Notes: generated from the sequence alone by a model not told the origin. Shown: positions 16,992 through 26,588, counted from the stretch's first letter. The stretch is DNA of 64,000 nt from Enhygromyxa salina (GCF_002994635.1 NZ_PVNL01000030.1:1-64000), one strand, 5' to 3'. Numbers and translations: made by a program.

Positions 16992-18784
16992 GTGTAGTCC
17001 TCGGTTGCTAGTGGATTGCGCAGCGGCGGCCCGAGCTCGGGAGTGGGCCGTTGGGCGCCGCCGCCGTGGGCCGCTCGCAGGCGCGAGCGGTTCAGGCAGA
17101 TCCGCGCCATCGCGGGTTGAAACGGATCAAATCGAGCGAACGCCTCGCCGAGCTCGGGGTGCGCGGCCTGGTGGCGGCGAAGCGCGCGACTCAGGAGCGC
17201 GAGAAATTCCGGCTCGCGCAGGCCCAAGCTGCGCTCGACCAGCGGCGCGACAAACCGGAGCACGCTGACGAAGTAGCCCGTGTACAGATCGTGCAAGAGG
17301 TGCTCGTCGGGGAGCGCGGTGAGGCCCGCCAGCGCGGAGCCAGGCGCGAACGGAGCCCGCTCGCTGCGGCGCAGATCGCCGTGGAAGTCACGCAGGAACA
17401 TCGCGACCGGGAGGCCCTCGCGCAGGACCAGGCCCAGGTTTTGTCCGTGGGCGATCTCCCCGAGCCCGTGGGCGCACAGCAGGTGATAGAGCGGCACCGC
17501 GGTGTGCTCGAACAAGCTGGTCAACCAGTCGGACACCGTCGCGCCGCTGCGCTCGACCCAGGTAGCGAGCAGCGGGGTCCCGGCCAGGTCACACTGTTGC
17601 AGGGCAGCCGCCGGGACCTCGACCTCGCCGGGCTCGAGCCGGGTCGCGGCGCTGGTCCGCCAGATCGCGCCGATCAGCTCACGGACGCGATAGGGCGCGT
17701 GCCCGAGCGCCTCGTACTCGGGGTGTGGCACGGACACGCCGCCGAGATCGCCGAGCACCCGCACGCAGCTCAGCGCCGGGTCGCGCGAGACCAGCTGGCC
17801 CAGCGCCGCGCCGATCGCCGCGCCGTGCGTGACGTGGCGTCCCGGCAGCCCGCGCCAGCATGAGGTGTTGAGGATCGTCAGCGAGAGCTTGAGGTCGGCG
17901 GCGTGTCGCCGATCCACGTTGGCCAGGGTTCGGAGCGACAGCCGCGGGGCGTAGTGGTCGCCGAACGGACCGAGGTGGACGATCTCGCCAACGCCCAGCT
18001 GGCGAGCGAACTGCGGGGCGATCCAGCGCTGCCACTGCCACGGGTGAACGGGGACCAGCACGCCGCGTTCGGCCAACGCGGGGGCGCGCGCGGCCACCTG
18101 GGCGTCGAGTCGCGCGCGCTCGTCGGGGTCGCAGCAATGATCCACGAGGTCCACGAGGTCCACGAGGTCAGGGGCCGCGCCGGTTCGTCGGGTGAGCGCA
18201 GGGTCGACGATCAGCCAGTCCAAGCGCACGCGCGCGTGGGACTCGGGCGCGTGGGCGCGGAGATCTTCGAGCCCCCAGCCGACCCGGCCGCGGTGGGCGA
18301 TCAACTTGGGGTGTCCGTCGAGGTGTTGCTCGAGGGCCACGGTCTCGAGCGAGGCCAGCTCACTCGCGGGGCGGCCTCGAAGCCGCTCACACTGGATCGA
18401 CTCCGCCAGCAGCCCAGCCTGGATCTCCTCGAACCACCCAGCGAGGACCTCGACCGAGGCGCCGAGCTGCTCGCGGGCGTCGAGCAGCAGCTGGATCAGC
18501 GAGTCGGCCGGCTCGAACGGCCGCGCACCCACGCGGCGCGCAACACTGCCAAGCTCGACGTGGACGCCACCCCACGCGCTGGGGGTGGCGCGAAACTGGT
18601 AGGCCACGGCGTTGGCGAAGCTCAGCGAGTAGTGGCCCGCGCCCGCCTCCGGGATCGGCCGCGGATCCAGCAGCGCCTCGAAACTCAGCTCCCCGATCGC
18701 CTGGGCCAGCCGCCGCGCGCTGGCGACCGCCCAGCTGCGCTGCCAGTCATGGCTGTCATGGCTGTCATCGTCGTCCCGGGTCAT
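16988..18784 (-). CDS. iucC-like: IucC-like NIS siderophore synthetase
   Basis: A 598-residue ATP-dependent NRPS-independent siderophore (NIS) synthetase that condenses a citrate carboxyl with the hydroxamate amine. Motifs are GHPKLIAHRGRVG (ATP-binding loop), VPVHPWQWQRWI, SLRTLANVDRR, KLSLTILNTSCWRGLP and the C-terminal AHGQNLGLVL...FLRDFHGD typical of the IucA/IucC fold. In aerobactin-type pathways this enzyme adds the second amine to the citryl intermediate. It starts 3 bp after the fusion gene and overlaps iucD-like by 4 nt. Two short in-frame tandem repeats are seen: LVD three times near residue 210 and DSH twice at the N-terminus. Confidence 0.93.
   Translation of the reverse strand: MTRDDDDSHDSHDWQRSWAVASARRLAQAIGELSFEALLDPRPIPEAGAGHYSLSFANAVAYQFRATPSAWGGVHVELGSVARRVGARPFEPADSLIQLLLDAREQLGASVEVLAGWFEEIQAGLLAESIQCERLRGRPASELASLETVALEQHLDGHPKLIAHRGRVGWGLEDLRAHAPESHARVRLDWLIVDPALTRRTGAAPDLVDLVDLVDHCCDPDERARLDAQVAARAPALAERGVLVPVHPWQWQRWIAPQFARQLGVGEIVHLGPFGDHYAPRLSLRTLANVDRRHAADLKLSLTILNTSCWRGLPGRHVTHGAAIGAALGQLVSRDPALSCVRVLGDLGGVSVPHPEYEALGHAPYRVRELIGAIWRTSAATRLEPGEVEVPAAALQQCDLAGTPLLATWVERSGATVSDWLTSLFEHTAVPLYHLLCAHGLGEIAHGQNLGLVLREGLPVAMFLRDFHGDLRRSERAPFAPGSALAGLTALPDEHLLHDLYTGYFVSVLRFVAPLVERSLGLREPEFLALLSRALRRHQAAHPELGEAFARFDPFQPAMARICLNRSRLRAAHGGGAQRPTPELGPPLRNPLATEDYT
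18141..18167. repeat. Three perfect 9-bp tandem repeats in the iucC-like gene
   Basis: TCCACGAGG is repeated three times without change and encodes three successive LVD units in a loop of the synthetase. Similar 9-bp duplications occur in other genes of the window (14431-14450 and 25635-25679). Confidence 0.85.
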
Positions 18785-18787
18785 CGC

Positions 18788-21565
18788 TCAGCTCCCAAAC
18801 TCCGCGAAGAAGCGGTCGCGGGTGAGGACCATCAGGGCCGCGCGCTTGTGGGGGAACTGCACTTCGCCCCACTCGCGCCACGCGGTCGTGTCTGCCCAGC
18901 CGCGGACCCGGCTTTGGTCGATCCGCGGCTCGCCGACCAACCGCTGGGTGCGGGGGTCGTCGAGGAAACAAAAATGCGCCATGCTCAGGAACCACTGCCG
19001 ACCCCAGCCGCGGTGGCGAACCTCGGGCTCGCCGATCGCCATGTGAAACCCGCGATCGTAGTCGTGGGCGGCGTAGTGGGGCCCGAGCCGGTCCTCCTTG
19101 GCCCAGTAGATCTCGAAGTAGGCGAACGGCAGATCGTCGAAGCGGCCGATCGCTGGGATCACGTGGGGGTCGGCGATCAGCGCGTCAATGCGATCACGCA
19201 GCTGCGCCCGCGGCCAGTCTTGCTCCCAGAATTGCGCGACGACGGGATCCTGCATCCATCCGCAGAAGCGGTCGAAGTCGCGGTCGGGATCGAAGCTGTG
19301 GAGCGTGAAGTTGCGATCGATGCTCGGGCAGTAGCGGGCGTAGAGCTGGCCCGCGGGCGCGCTCGGGCGGCGGGGGTGCTCGATCGCGCCGGTCGTCGTC
19401 CGGGCTGTGTCCCCCAGCAGCTCGGCAGTGAGCTCACCAGCGCAGTGCCACGGGGAGCGCTGCTGAAAGAAGTGGTCACGGACCACCACGTCACCGTTCA
19501 CCAACACGTGGCGCAGGCCTGCGTGGGTCGAGAACAGGTGATCCAGGGTCGTGGAGTGGGTCCGCTCGGAGCCGTGGTCGAGCCAGCGAAGCTCGGCCCG
19601 GGGGCCGGCCTCACGCAGCTCGAATCGGCGCTGCTCGGCGCCCAGCTCGATCTGCCCGGGTCGCCAGCCGGGCGAGGAAGGTGGGGCACCCAGCTCGATC
19701 GTCGCCGTCTGGTCCGGGCCTTCCGCGTTGGCGAAGCGAGCGGCGCGGCGGCGACCGGCCGGGCGCTCGTGCTCGACAACGTCGGGCCGCGCGAGCGGGT
19801 TGGCGATCGCCCGGTACACAGCCTGGGGATCGGCGAGCGAGACCTCGTCGAGGTCGCTGGCGAAGCAAAACACGTTGGCCTTGGTCCACAGCTGCGGCGC
19901 GTCGAGCAGGTAGTCGAGCCCGCGCGGATCGACCGGCCCGCGCTCGCGCTGGGCCTCCAGCACCGCGCGCAGCCGCTCGAGCAGCGCCGCGACGCCGACC
20001 CCGGGGATCATCGCCAGCGACGCGATCGCATTGAACACGCCGTTGATGACCACGGAGTAGGCCCAGACCCGCTCGGCCAGCGGTGAGCGAAACGTGGACC
20101 GAGCGACGGCCGGCAGGCGCTCGGACAGCCGACGCGCGGCGAGCTCGGTGTAGGCCGTGCCTTGCGCGTCACGAAACCAGGCGACCTGCGGCTCGATCCC
20201 CGCGAGCGGTCCGGTGTCCGCGAACCCGAGCACCAAGTTTTGCTGGTGGGCGCTCAGCAGCAGGCCAAAGTCGGCCTGGGCCTCGAGGATCGGATCGAGG
20301 ACCACCGCGCAAAACCGCGTGAACCACCGGTCCGCGAGGGCGACCGCGGGCAGCCCCGATCGCGCCGCGGCCTGCTCGATGCGCAGCGCGAGTCGACTGC
20401 GCCCCGTGACGCCGTGATCTTGCAGCAGCGTCGCGAGCACCTCGGCCGGCTGGTCTGCGCGAAACGGGTTGTCGCGCAGCGCGATGAACGACTCGCGCGG
20501 GGCCGGTCCGCCAGCGAGGTCGCGCAGCCCGAAGTAGGCCGGCTCGCGCAAGATCCTGAAATTGGGGTGACGGCGCTCGAGCGCGCTCGCCTCGGTCTCG
20601 TGGAGCACGCGGCCAAGCAGCACGCCGCGCTCGAGCTCGGCGGGCGACAGGGTCCGCAGTGAGTTGGTCAGGCGGATCGGCAGCGAGACCTTGAGCATCC
20701 ACGGCGAGCCGTCGGTGAACAGCGTGCGCAGCGACGAAGTTGGCGACCAGTGGCGACCGATCGGGCCGAGCGGTCGCAGCTGCCCGCGCGCGTCGACCAG
20801 CTCGCTCGCCAGCGCGCGCGCCTGGCACGGGTGGAGCGGGAGCAGGGTGAAGGCCTCGTCGAGCGAGTCCGCGAGCGTGGCCCACTCGGGGTCGCTGGCG
20901 ATCAGCTGGTCGAGCCGCGCGCTCGCAGCCTCGCCGCCGCCGACCAACAGTCGCTCGCGCGCGACCGCCCACAGGTGCAGCGGCGTGGCCCCGCCAAGCT
21001 CGGGGATGTAGCGGGCGTCGGTGTCGTCTCGCAGGCCCTCGCGCAGCCGCGGCGCGGGGTGGACCGAGTGTCCGAGCACCAGCCCTTGCTCGGCCTCGAT
21101 GAAGCCCAGCGGGCTGTGGGCGAGGTGATCGAGGTCGTCTGCCCGCAGCGCCAGGGTCTGGGCGAGGTTGGCCGCGCTGGCCCGAACCCGCGCGACGAAC
21201 CGCTCGCGCGTGGCCGCGCTCGCTCGGTCGAGCCCGATCGTCGCGGCGATCCGCGGCTCGTCGACCAGGCGGGCGATCAGCTCGCTGACGTCGATCGCCT
21301 GCTCGACCCCGTTCGCGTCACGCAAGCGGGCCGGTCCAGCCGCGATCCGCCCGACCCCGATCGGCCCGCGCAGGGGCACCCGCACGCTGGCGGACTGACT
21401 GGGCAGGGGCAGCTCGAGGGTGTGGGAGCCGGCCTCGGAGCTCACGCTCCAGCGCTCGAGCTCCGGGAGCTCTCGAATCAGCGCGCTCAACAACGCCTGC
21501 GTCGCGGGGTCGAACCCGGCCGGCGCGTGCTCGCCGAGTCGCTTGGGGATCGGTGTCTCGTTCAT
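18788..21565 (-). CDS. IucA-IucB fusion: NIS synthetase plus acyl-CoA N-acyltransferase
   Basis: A 925-residue two-domain enzyme. Residues about 1-620 are an IucA/IucC-type NIS synthetase: GHSVHPAPRLREGL (ATP loop), LLPLHPCQARAL, WSPTSSLRTLFTDG, KVSLPIRLTNSLRTL and SAHQQNLVLGF. Residues about 740-925 are the IucB-like GNAT acyltransferase, with MQDPVVAQFWEQ, PFAYFEIYWAKEDR, DYDRGFHMAIGEP, FLDDPRTQRLVGEPR and FPHKRAALMVL. In aerobactin synthesis these are separate proteins that acylate N6-hydroxylysine and couple it to citrate. Here they are one chain with a linker of about 100 residues. The transferred acyl group (acetyl or a larger one) cannot be told. The gene follows the lipoprotein gene by 7 bp. 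Confidence 0.92.
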   Translation of the reverse strand: MNETPIPKRLGEHAPAGFDPATQALLSALIRELPELERWSVSSEAGSHTLELPLPSQSASVRVPLRGPIGVGRIAAGPARLRDANGVEQAIDVSELIARLVDEPRIAATIGLDRASAATRERFVARVRASAANLAQTLALRADDLDHLAHSPLGFIEAEQGLVLGHSVHPAPRLREGLRDDTDARYIPELGGATPLHLWAVARERLLVGGGEAASARLDQLIASDPEWATLADSLDEAFTLLPLHPCQARALASELVDARGQLRPLGPIGRHWSPTSSLRTLFTDGSPWMLKVSLPIRLTNSLRTLSPAELERGVLLGRVLHETEASALERRHPNFRILREPAYFGLRDLAGGPAPRESFIALRDNPFRADQPAEVLATLLQDHGVTGRSRLALRIEQAAARSGLPAVALADRWFTRFCAVVLDPILEAQADFGLLLSAHQQNLVLGFADTGPLAGIEPQVAWFRDAQGTAYTELAARRLSERLPAVARSTFRSPLAERVWAYSVVINGVFNAIASLAMIPGVGVAALLERLRAVLEAQRERGPVDPRGLDYLLDAPQLWTKANVFCFASDLDEVSLADPQAVYRAIANPLARPDVVEHERPAGRRRAARFANAEGPDQTATIELGAPPSSPGWRPGQIELGAEQRRFELREAGPRAELRWLDHGSERTHSTTLDHLFSTHAGLRHVLVNGDVVVRDHFFQQRSPWHCAGELTAELLGDTARTTTGAIEHPRRPSAPAGQLYARYCPSIDRNFTLHSFDPDRDFDRFCGWMQDPVVAQFWEQDWPRAQLRDRIDALIADPHVIPAIGRFDDLPFAYFEIYWAKEDRLGPHYAAHDYDRGFHMAIGEPEVRHRGWGRQWFLSMAHFCFLDDPRTQRLVGEPRIDQSRVRGWADTTAWREWGEVQFPHKRAALMVLTRDRFFAEFGS

Positions 21566-21572
21566 GGCCGGC

Positions 21573-22418
21573 TCAGTTCGGGATCACGCAGGCGCCGACG
21601 TGGGCCTGGGTTGGATCGCTCGCGCCGATCGCCTCACACACCGCGCCCATGTCCTGCGCCGCGCAGGTGTTCCCGGCTTCGTTGGTGTCGCAGTAGTCGG
21701 TGCAGCAGTAGTTGTCGGGCCCGCAGCCCGCGACGTTCTGGGCGCAGTGCAAGCCGGCCGCGCAGCTGGCCCCGGTCTCGCAGGGATCGCCGACGCCGTT
21801 GCCCTCGGCGCCCTGCGGGAAGCACACGAAGCCCTCGGGCGCCCGAAAGATGCACGCCTCGGTTGGACCGCACGAGCCAGCCGCCAGCGGATCGCAGACC
21901 GGGGCGCACACGGGCAGCGAGCCGATCCCCACGCAGCGATCGGCGCTGTCACACTCGCCGCCGACGCACAGCCCGTAGCACAGGCCCGACCACGGCGCGC
22001 CGGATGGATCGAAGGGCCCGATGCACCACGACTCGCCGTCACAGCTGTCGGTCCCGGCGATCACGCCGTCGTGCTCACAGCTCTCGCCGACCTCGGCGTC
22101 GCCGTTGATCGGCAGGCACACGAACTCCCAGTCCTCGGCCCCGAGCCGCAGCAGGCACTTGTAGTCCTCGGGGCAGTCCTGGAGATCGGCCTGGCACTGC
22201 GCACCTTCGGGGTCGGGCTCGGAGGTGTCCGTAGTCTCGGCGTCGGTGCTGGGCGTCGTGTCGGTCCCCGTGTCCGCGTTGGTCTCGCTGTCACCGTCGG
22301 TGTCGGTGTCGCCGTGGCTGACGTGGCTGTCGCCGTGGTCGTCGGCATCGGGTGAAGCGCAGGCCGACAGCCAGCAGGGGAGCACCAAGGTGAGCGAGAT
22401 CAATGCCTGGGGACGCAT
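21573..22418 (-). CDS. Cys-rich lipoprotein, first gene of the siderophore operon
   Basis: A 281-residue lipoprotein. The start MRPQALISLTLVLPCWLSAC gives a signal peptide with lipobox LSAC; an earlier in-frame ATG lies inside the putative Fur site and is unlikely. After the Cys comes an Asp/Thr/Gly-rich spacer (about residues 22-75) and then about 200 residues with more than twenty Cys in EGF- or knottin-like spacing (CQADLQDCPEDYKC, CDGESWC, CCTDYC). Disulfide-rich surface lipoproteins of this kind are common in Nannocystis-type myxobacteria with unknown roles. Its place at the head of the siderophore operon, 7 bp before the fusion gene, suggests iron-regulated expression. A siderophore-binding role is only a guess. 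Confidence 0.8.
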   Translation of the reverse strand: MRPQALISLTLVLPCWLSACASPDADDHGDSHVSHGDTDTDGDSETNADTGTDTTPSTDAETTDTSEPDPEGAQCQADLQDCPEDYKCLLRLGAEDWEFVCLPINGDAEVGESCEHDGVIAGTDSCDGESWCIGPFDPSGAPWSGLCYGLCVGGECDSADRCVGIGSLPVCAPVCDPLAAGSCGPTEACIFRAPEGFVCFPQGAEGNGVGDPCETGASCAAGLHCAQNVAGCGPDNYCCTDYCDTNEAGNTCAAQDMGAVCEAIGASDPTQAHVGACVIPN

Positions 22419-22435
22419 GGCCGGGAAGGTATTGC

Positions 22436-22456
22436 AGTTGAAAACGATATTCAACT
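22436..22456. promoter_or_regulatory. Putative Fur box upstream of the siderophore operon
   Basis: AGTTGAA (22436-22442) and TTCAACT (22450-22456) are perfect inverted arms around AACGATA, giving a 21-bp dyad that resembles the 19-bp Fur box (TTGAAAAcgATaTTCAA core). It lies 18 bp upstream of the lipoprotein ATG, where binding would block transcription, inside an AT-rich island in GC-rich DNA. Confidence 0.65.
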
Positions 22457-22510
22457 TAAAATTCGATCGTCGTTCAGAGACTAAAATCCTAAAGAAACGA
22501 AAATTTAACT

Positions 22511-22531
22511 TGATATTGAAAATTCAAATCA
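22511..22531. promoter_or_regulatory. Second Fur-like dyad upstream of the methyltransferase gene
   Basis: An AT-rich imperfect dyad starting TGATATTGAA and ending TTCAAATCA contains TTGAA/TTCAA arms around AA. It is 21 bp upstream of the rightward ATG at 22552. With the site at 22436 it could make both divergent units iron-responsive. Confidence 0.5.
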
Positions 22532-22551
22532 TGTAGACATGCGCCGACCTC

Positions 22552-23421
22552 ATGACAGACAAACAACATGTCGAGCTCGGCGGCGTGGCCGAGACCCTCA
22601 TGATCCCGCTGTGGTGTCGCGCGGTGGAGACCGAGCGGGGTCGAGCGCTGCTGCGTGATCCCAAGGCGCGAGAGATCGTGGCCCAGCTCGACTACGACTT
22701 CGATCGTCGCTTCGCTGGCCTGCGCGCGCTCGCGTTTCGAGCGTGCCTGCGGACGGTGATGATCGATCGCTGGGTGCAGGCGTTCTTGCGCGCGCACCCG
22801 GCTGGCGTCGTGGTCGAGATCGGCACGGGCCTCAACACTCGGTTCGAGCGGCTCGACAACGGCAGCGTGCGCTGGTTCGACCTCGACCTGCCGGACTCGC
22901 TCGCGCTGCGTCGACGGTTCTTCACGGACAGCGCGCGGCGGACCATGATCGAGGGCGCGTTTGGTGACCACGCCTGGATCGACGAGCTCCACCAGCAGCT
23001 CACCGCCGACGGCGATCACGGCGCGGACCGACCGATCATGTTCGTGAGCGAGGCGGTGCTGGTGTACCTGACCGAGCCCACGGTCCGGCGTGGCTTCGAT
23101 CAGCTCGCCGAGGTGTTTCCCGCGAGCGAGTTCGTGTTCGACACGGTCAGTCGCGCCGCGCTCGCGGCCAGCGATCGCCCGATGATGCAGACCTACCAGG
23201 CGCCGTTCGTGTGGGGCTGCGACGACCCCAGTCCGATTGAAGCGTGGGGGCATCAGCTGGTGGCACGCACGACCATGGCCGAGCTGCCGTTCGCGGTCCG
23301 CCGTCGGGTGCCGCTCGAGCATCGGATCGCGTGGCCGTATCTGCGCCTGTTTCGATCGCAGCGGCTCCGCTCCCACGCGCTCAATCGGTTTCGGCTTCGA
23401 CCCGCTCGCGAGCACGCATGA
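22552..23421 (+). CDS. SAM-dependent methyltransferase, leucine-carboxyl-methyltransferase family
   Basis: A 289-residue methyltransferase of the LCMT/PPM family, which typically methylates carboxyl groups. Motif I is VVEIGTGLNTRFERL with the downstream acidic WFDLDLPDSLALRRRFF, and MFVSEAVLVYLTE is the family post-motif II. The gene is divergent from the siderophore operon and shares its AT-rich Fur-like promoter region. Its last four bases overlap the exporter start (ATGA). This context suggests O-methylation of carboxyl groups on the siderophore, as in the methyl esters of nannochelins. The substrate is inferred, and small-molecule substrates in other pathways remain possible. Confidence 0.8.
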   Translation: MTDKQHVELGGVAETLMIPLWCRAVETERGRALLRDPKAREIVAQLDYDFDRRFAGLRALAFRACLRTVMIDRWVQAFLRAHPAGVVVEIGTGLNTRFERLDNGSVRWFDLDLPDSLALRRRFFTDSARRTMIEGAFGDHAWIDELHQQLTADGDHGADRPIMFVSEAVLVYLTEPTVRRGFDQLAEVFPASEFVFDTVSRAALAASDRPMMQTYQAPFVWGCDDPSPIEAWGHQLVARTTMAELPFAVRRRVPLEHRIAWPYLRLFRSQRLRSHALNRFRLRPAREHA

Positions 23422-24581
23422 ACGAGCGCCGCGGGTTTGCGGTGCTGTGGGTGAGCGTGTGCCTGGACATGGTGGGGTTCGGGCTGATCCTCCCGGTCTT
23501 GCCGTTTCACGCCGAGCGGTTCGGCGCGAGCCCGCTCGAGATCACGATGCTCGCGGCCAGCTTCTCGGTCGCGCAGCTGTTCGCTGGCCCGCTGGTCGGC
23601 CGACTCGGGGACAGGATCGGTCGACGCCCGATCCTGCTGGCTTCACTCGCGGGCTCGTGTGCGTCGATGGTGATGCTGAGCCTCGCCGACGGCCTGGCCC
23701 TGATGTTCGCCGCGCGCCTGCTCTCGGGCTCGTGCACCAACGCCCCGACCGCGCAGGCCTACGTCGCGGCGTGCGTCGAGCCGAGCAAGCGCGCGGCGGC
23801 GCTGGGGCGGCTGGGCGCGGCGACCGGCGTGGGGTTCGTGCTGGGGCCGGCGCTCGGCGGGCTGCTCTCGACCCCGAGCTATCCGGGCCTGCCGTTCGTG
23901 GTCGCGGCGGTCGTGGCCGCGGTCAGCTGGATGCTCGCGTTCGCGTGGTTGCCCGAGGTCGAGCGGACCGCGGGTACGTCAGCGGGTAGCTCAGCGCCCG
24001 GACCCGCCGCGCGGCCGCCCCGACGCCGGACCAAGCTGCTCGGCCTCGCGCTGGTCAACTTCGGCATCTTCGCGGCGTTCGCTGCGATGGAGTCGACGTT
24101 TGCGCTGCTCGTCGAGCGCCGCCACGGCTGGGGAGCGGCCGAGACCGGCCTGGTGTTCGCGCTGGTGGGGGTGGTGATCGTGGTGAGCCAGGCCGTGATC
24201 GTCGGGAAGCTCGCGACCTGGCTCGGCGAGCTCGCGACGATGCGCGTGGGGCTGGTCCTGCTCACGCTCGGGCTCGCCGCGATCGGCCTCGCGCCCGGCT
24301 GGGTCGGCGTCACGCTCGGGGCCGGCCTGGTCGCGCTGGCCAACGGCCTGAGCGCGCCCACGCTCAACGCGATGATCAGCCGCCGCTCCGACCCCGCCCA
24401 CCGCGGCGCGGACTTTGGCCTGGTCAGCTCGGCGGGGAGCCTCGCCCGGATCTTGGGCCCGCTCGCGGCCGGGGTCGCGTTCGAGGCGCTCGGTCCGGGC
24501 TCACCCAGCCTGCTCGGCGCGGGCGTGGCGCTTGCGATCGTGTCGGCGAGCGTGGCGATCCGCGAGCCGGACCCCGGCTGA
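23418..24581 (+). CDS. MFS efflux transporter, candidate siderophore exporter
   Basis: A 387-residue major facilitator with about 12 membrane helices. The N-terminus WVSVCLDMVGFGLILPVLPFHAERF is the DHA1/TetA-like pattern, and motif A (GRLGDRIGRRPILL) lies between helices 2 and 3. Motif C-like GAATGVGFVLGPALGG is in helix 5. The start ATG overlaps the methyltransferase stop (ATGA), so the two are translationally coupled. With the divergent siderophore operon this is the natural candidate for exporting the finished siderophore across the inner membrane. Drug efflux is the alternative. No TonB receptor or ABC importer is present in the window. Confidence 0.85.
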   Translation: MNERRGFAVLWVSVCLDMVGFGLILPVLPFHAERFGASPLEITMLAASFSVAQLFAGPLVGRLGDRIGRRPILLASLAGSCASMVMLSLADGLALMFAARLLSGSCTNAPTAQAYVAACVEPSKRAAALGRLGAATGVGFVLGPALGGLLSTPSYPGLPFVVAAVVAAVSWMLAFAWLPEVERTAGTSAGSSAPGPAARPPRRRTKLLGLALVNFGIFAAFAAMESTFALLVERRHGWGAAETGLVFALVGVVIVVSQAVIVGKLATWLGELATMRVGLVLLTLGLAAIGLAPGWVGVTLGAGLVALANGLSAPTLNAMISRRSDPAHRGADFGLVSSAGSLARILGPLAAGVAFEALGPGSPSLLGAGVALAIVSASVAIREPDPG

Positions 24582-24587
24582 GCTCGC

Positions 24588-25676
<1,089 letters not shown>

Positions 25677-25997
25677 GGCACCCACAGGCGCGCATGGGGC
25701 GGGCAGGATATACCCGGCACGCTTTCGCGCCACCAGAGCGCAGCCCCGGCGCGCGGGCGACTGTGCGTACTGGCGCTCGAATGCATTCCAATCGCCGCGG
25801 TCGTGAGGTTCGAACTTGGGGGGAGCGGCCCCCGTGAGCTGTCCGACATCGCTGAACAGCGACTCCCGCGAGCGCCGCTCGATCGGCGGGATCAGGCGCC
25901 GACGGCCAGCTCGCGTGGCCCCAGCGAGGATTTGAACGACCCATGCTCTAGCAACTGCGCGGTTGCCAACCAGACGCAGGAAGCGCAATTACCGACC
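25677..25997. promoter_or_regulatory. Divergent intergenic region between moxR-like and ompA-like genes
   Basis: 321 bp that must hold promoters for both directions. I see several short dyads, for example TCGCTG/CAGCGA at 25849-25862, and a tRNA-like fragment on the minus strand around 25916-25968. No convincing gene or clear promoter motif is visible. Confidence 0.35.
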
Positions 25998-26588
25998 ATG
26001 CCAGTGAAGCACTGTACCGCGTCCATTGTGGCGGCGGCCCTGGGGCTCGGCTTGTTGGCGACCGGTTGTGGACCCATCGCGTTCAACGACACGGTCAACT
26101 ACAAGCTCGCCGCGCCCGAACCCGAACCTGAACCCGAGCCAGAAGCGCGCGCGAAGCTCTCCGGCGACCACATCGTGATCGACGGCATGATCCAGTTCGA
26201 GTACGACTCGGCCGAGATCAAGGCTGTCTCGCACGAGCTCCTCGACGCCGTCGTGAAGGTGATGCAGGACACCCCCCGCATCGAGCAGCTCGACGTCATC
26301 GGACACACCAGCTCCGAGGGCTCGAAGAAGCACAACGACAAGCTGTCGACCGATCGCGCCGCCTCGGTCATGGCCTACCTGAAATCCCACGGTATCGACG
26401 TCGACCGCCTGATGTCGCACGGCAAAGGGTCATCCGATCCAGTCGCCGACAACGACACCGAAGAGGGCCGGATCGCCAACCGCCGCGTCGAGTTCAAGGT
26501 CACCAAGATGGCCACCGGGGACGAGCCCGAAGCTGGCGCCGCGGCCGGCAAGGGCGGCGCGCGAGGCAGGCCCGGAGCCGGACACTGA
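25998..26588 (+). CDS. OmpA-family (Pal-like) lipoprotein
   Basis: A 196-residue lipoprotein. The signal MPVKHCTASIVAAALGLGLLATGC ends in lipobox LATGC. A short Pro-Glu repeat (PEPEPEPEPE) follows, then an OmpA C-terminal peptidoglycan-binding domain (about residues 60-170): IQFEYDSAEIKAVSHELLDAVV, LDVIGHTSSEGSKKHNDKLSTDRAASVMAYL, and NRRVEFKV with the conserved Asn-Arg-Arg. The tail is Gly/Ala/Arg-rich. It probably tethers the outer membrane to peptidoglycan. It starts with AGGAAG upstream and is followed 8 bp later by the AgmX-like gene, presumably in one transcript. Confidence 0.88.
   Translation: MPVKHCTASIVAAALGLGLLATGCGPIAFNDTVNYKLAAPEPEPEPEPEARAKLSGDHIVIDGMIQFEYDSAEIKAVSHELLDAVVKVMQDTPRIEQLDVIGHTSSEGSKKHNDKLSTDRAASVMAYLKSHGIDVDRLMSHGKGSSDPVADNDTEEGRIANRRVEFKVTKMATGDEPEAGAAAGKGGARGRPGAGH

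Noticed and set aside
25916..25968. A functional tRNA gene
   Set aside because: No anticodon arm, T-stem unpaired and no complementary acceptor strand; listed only as a possible relic.
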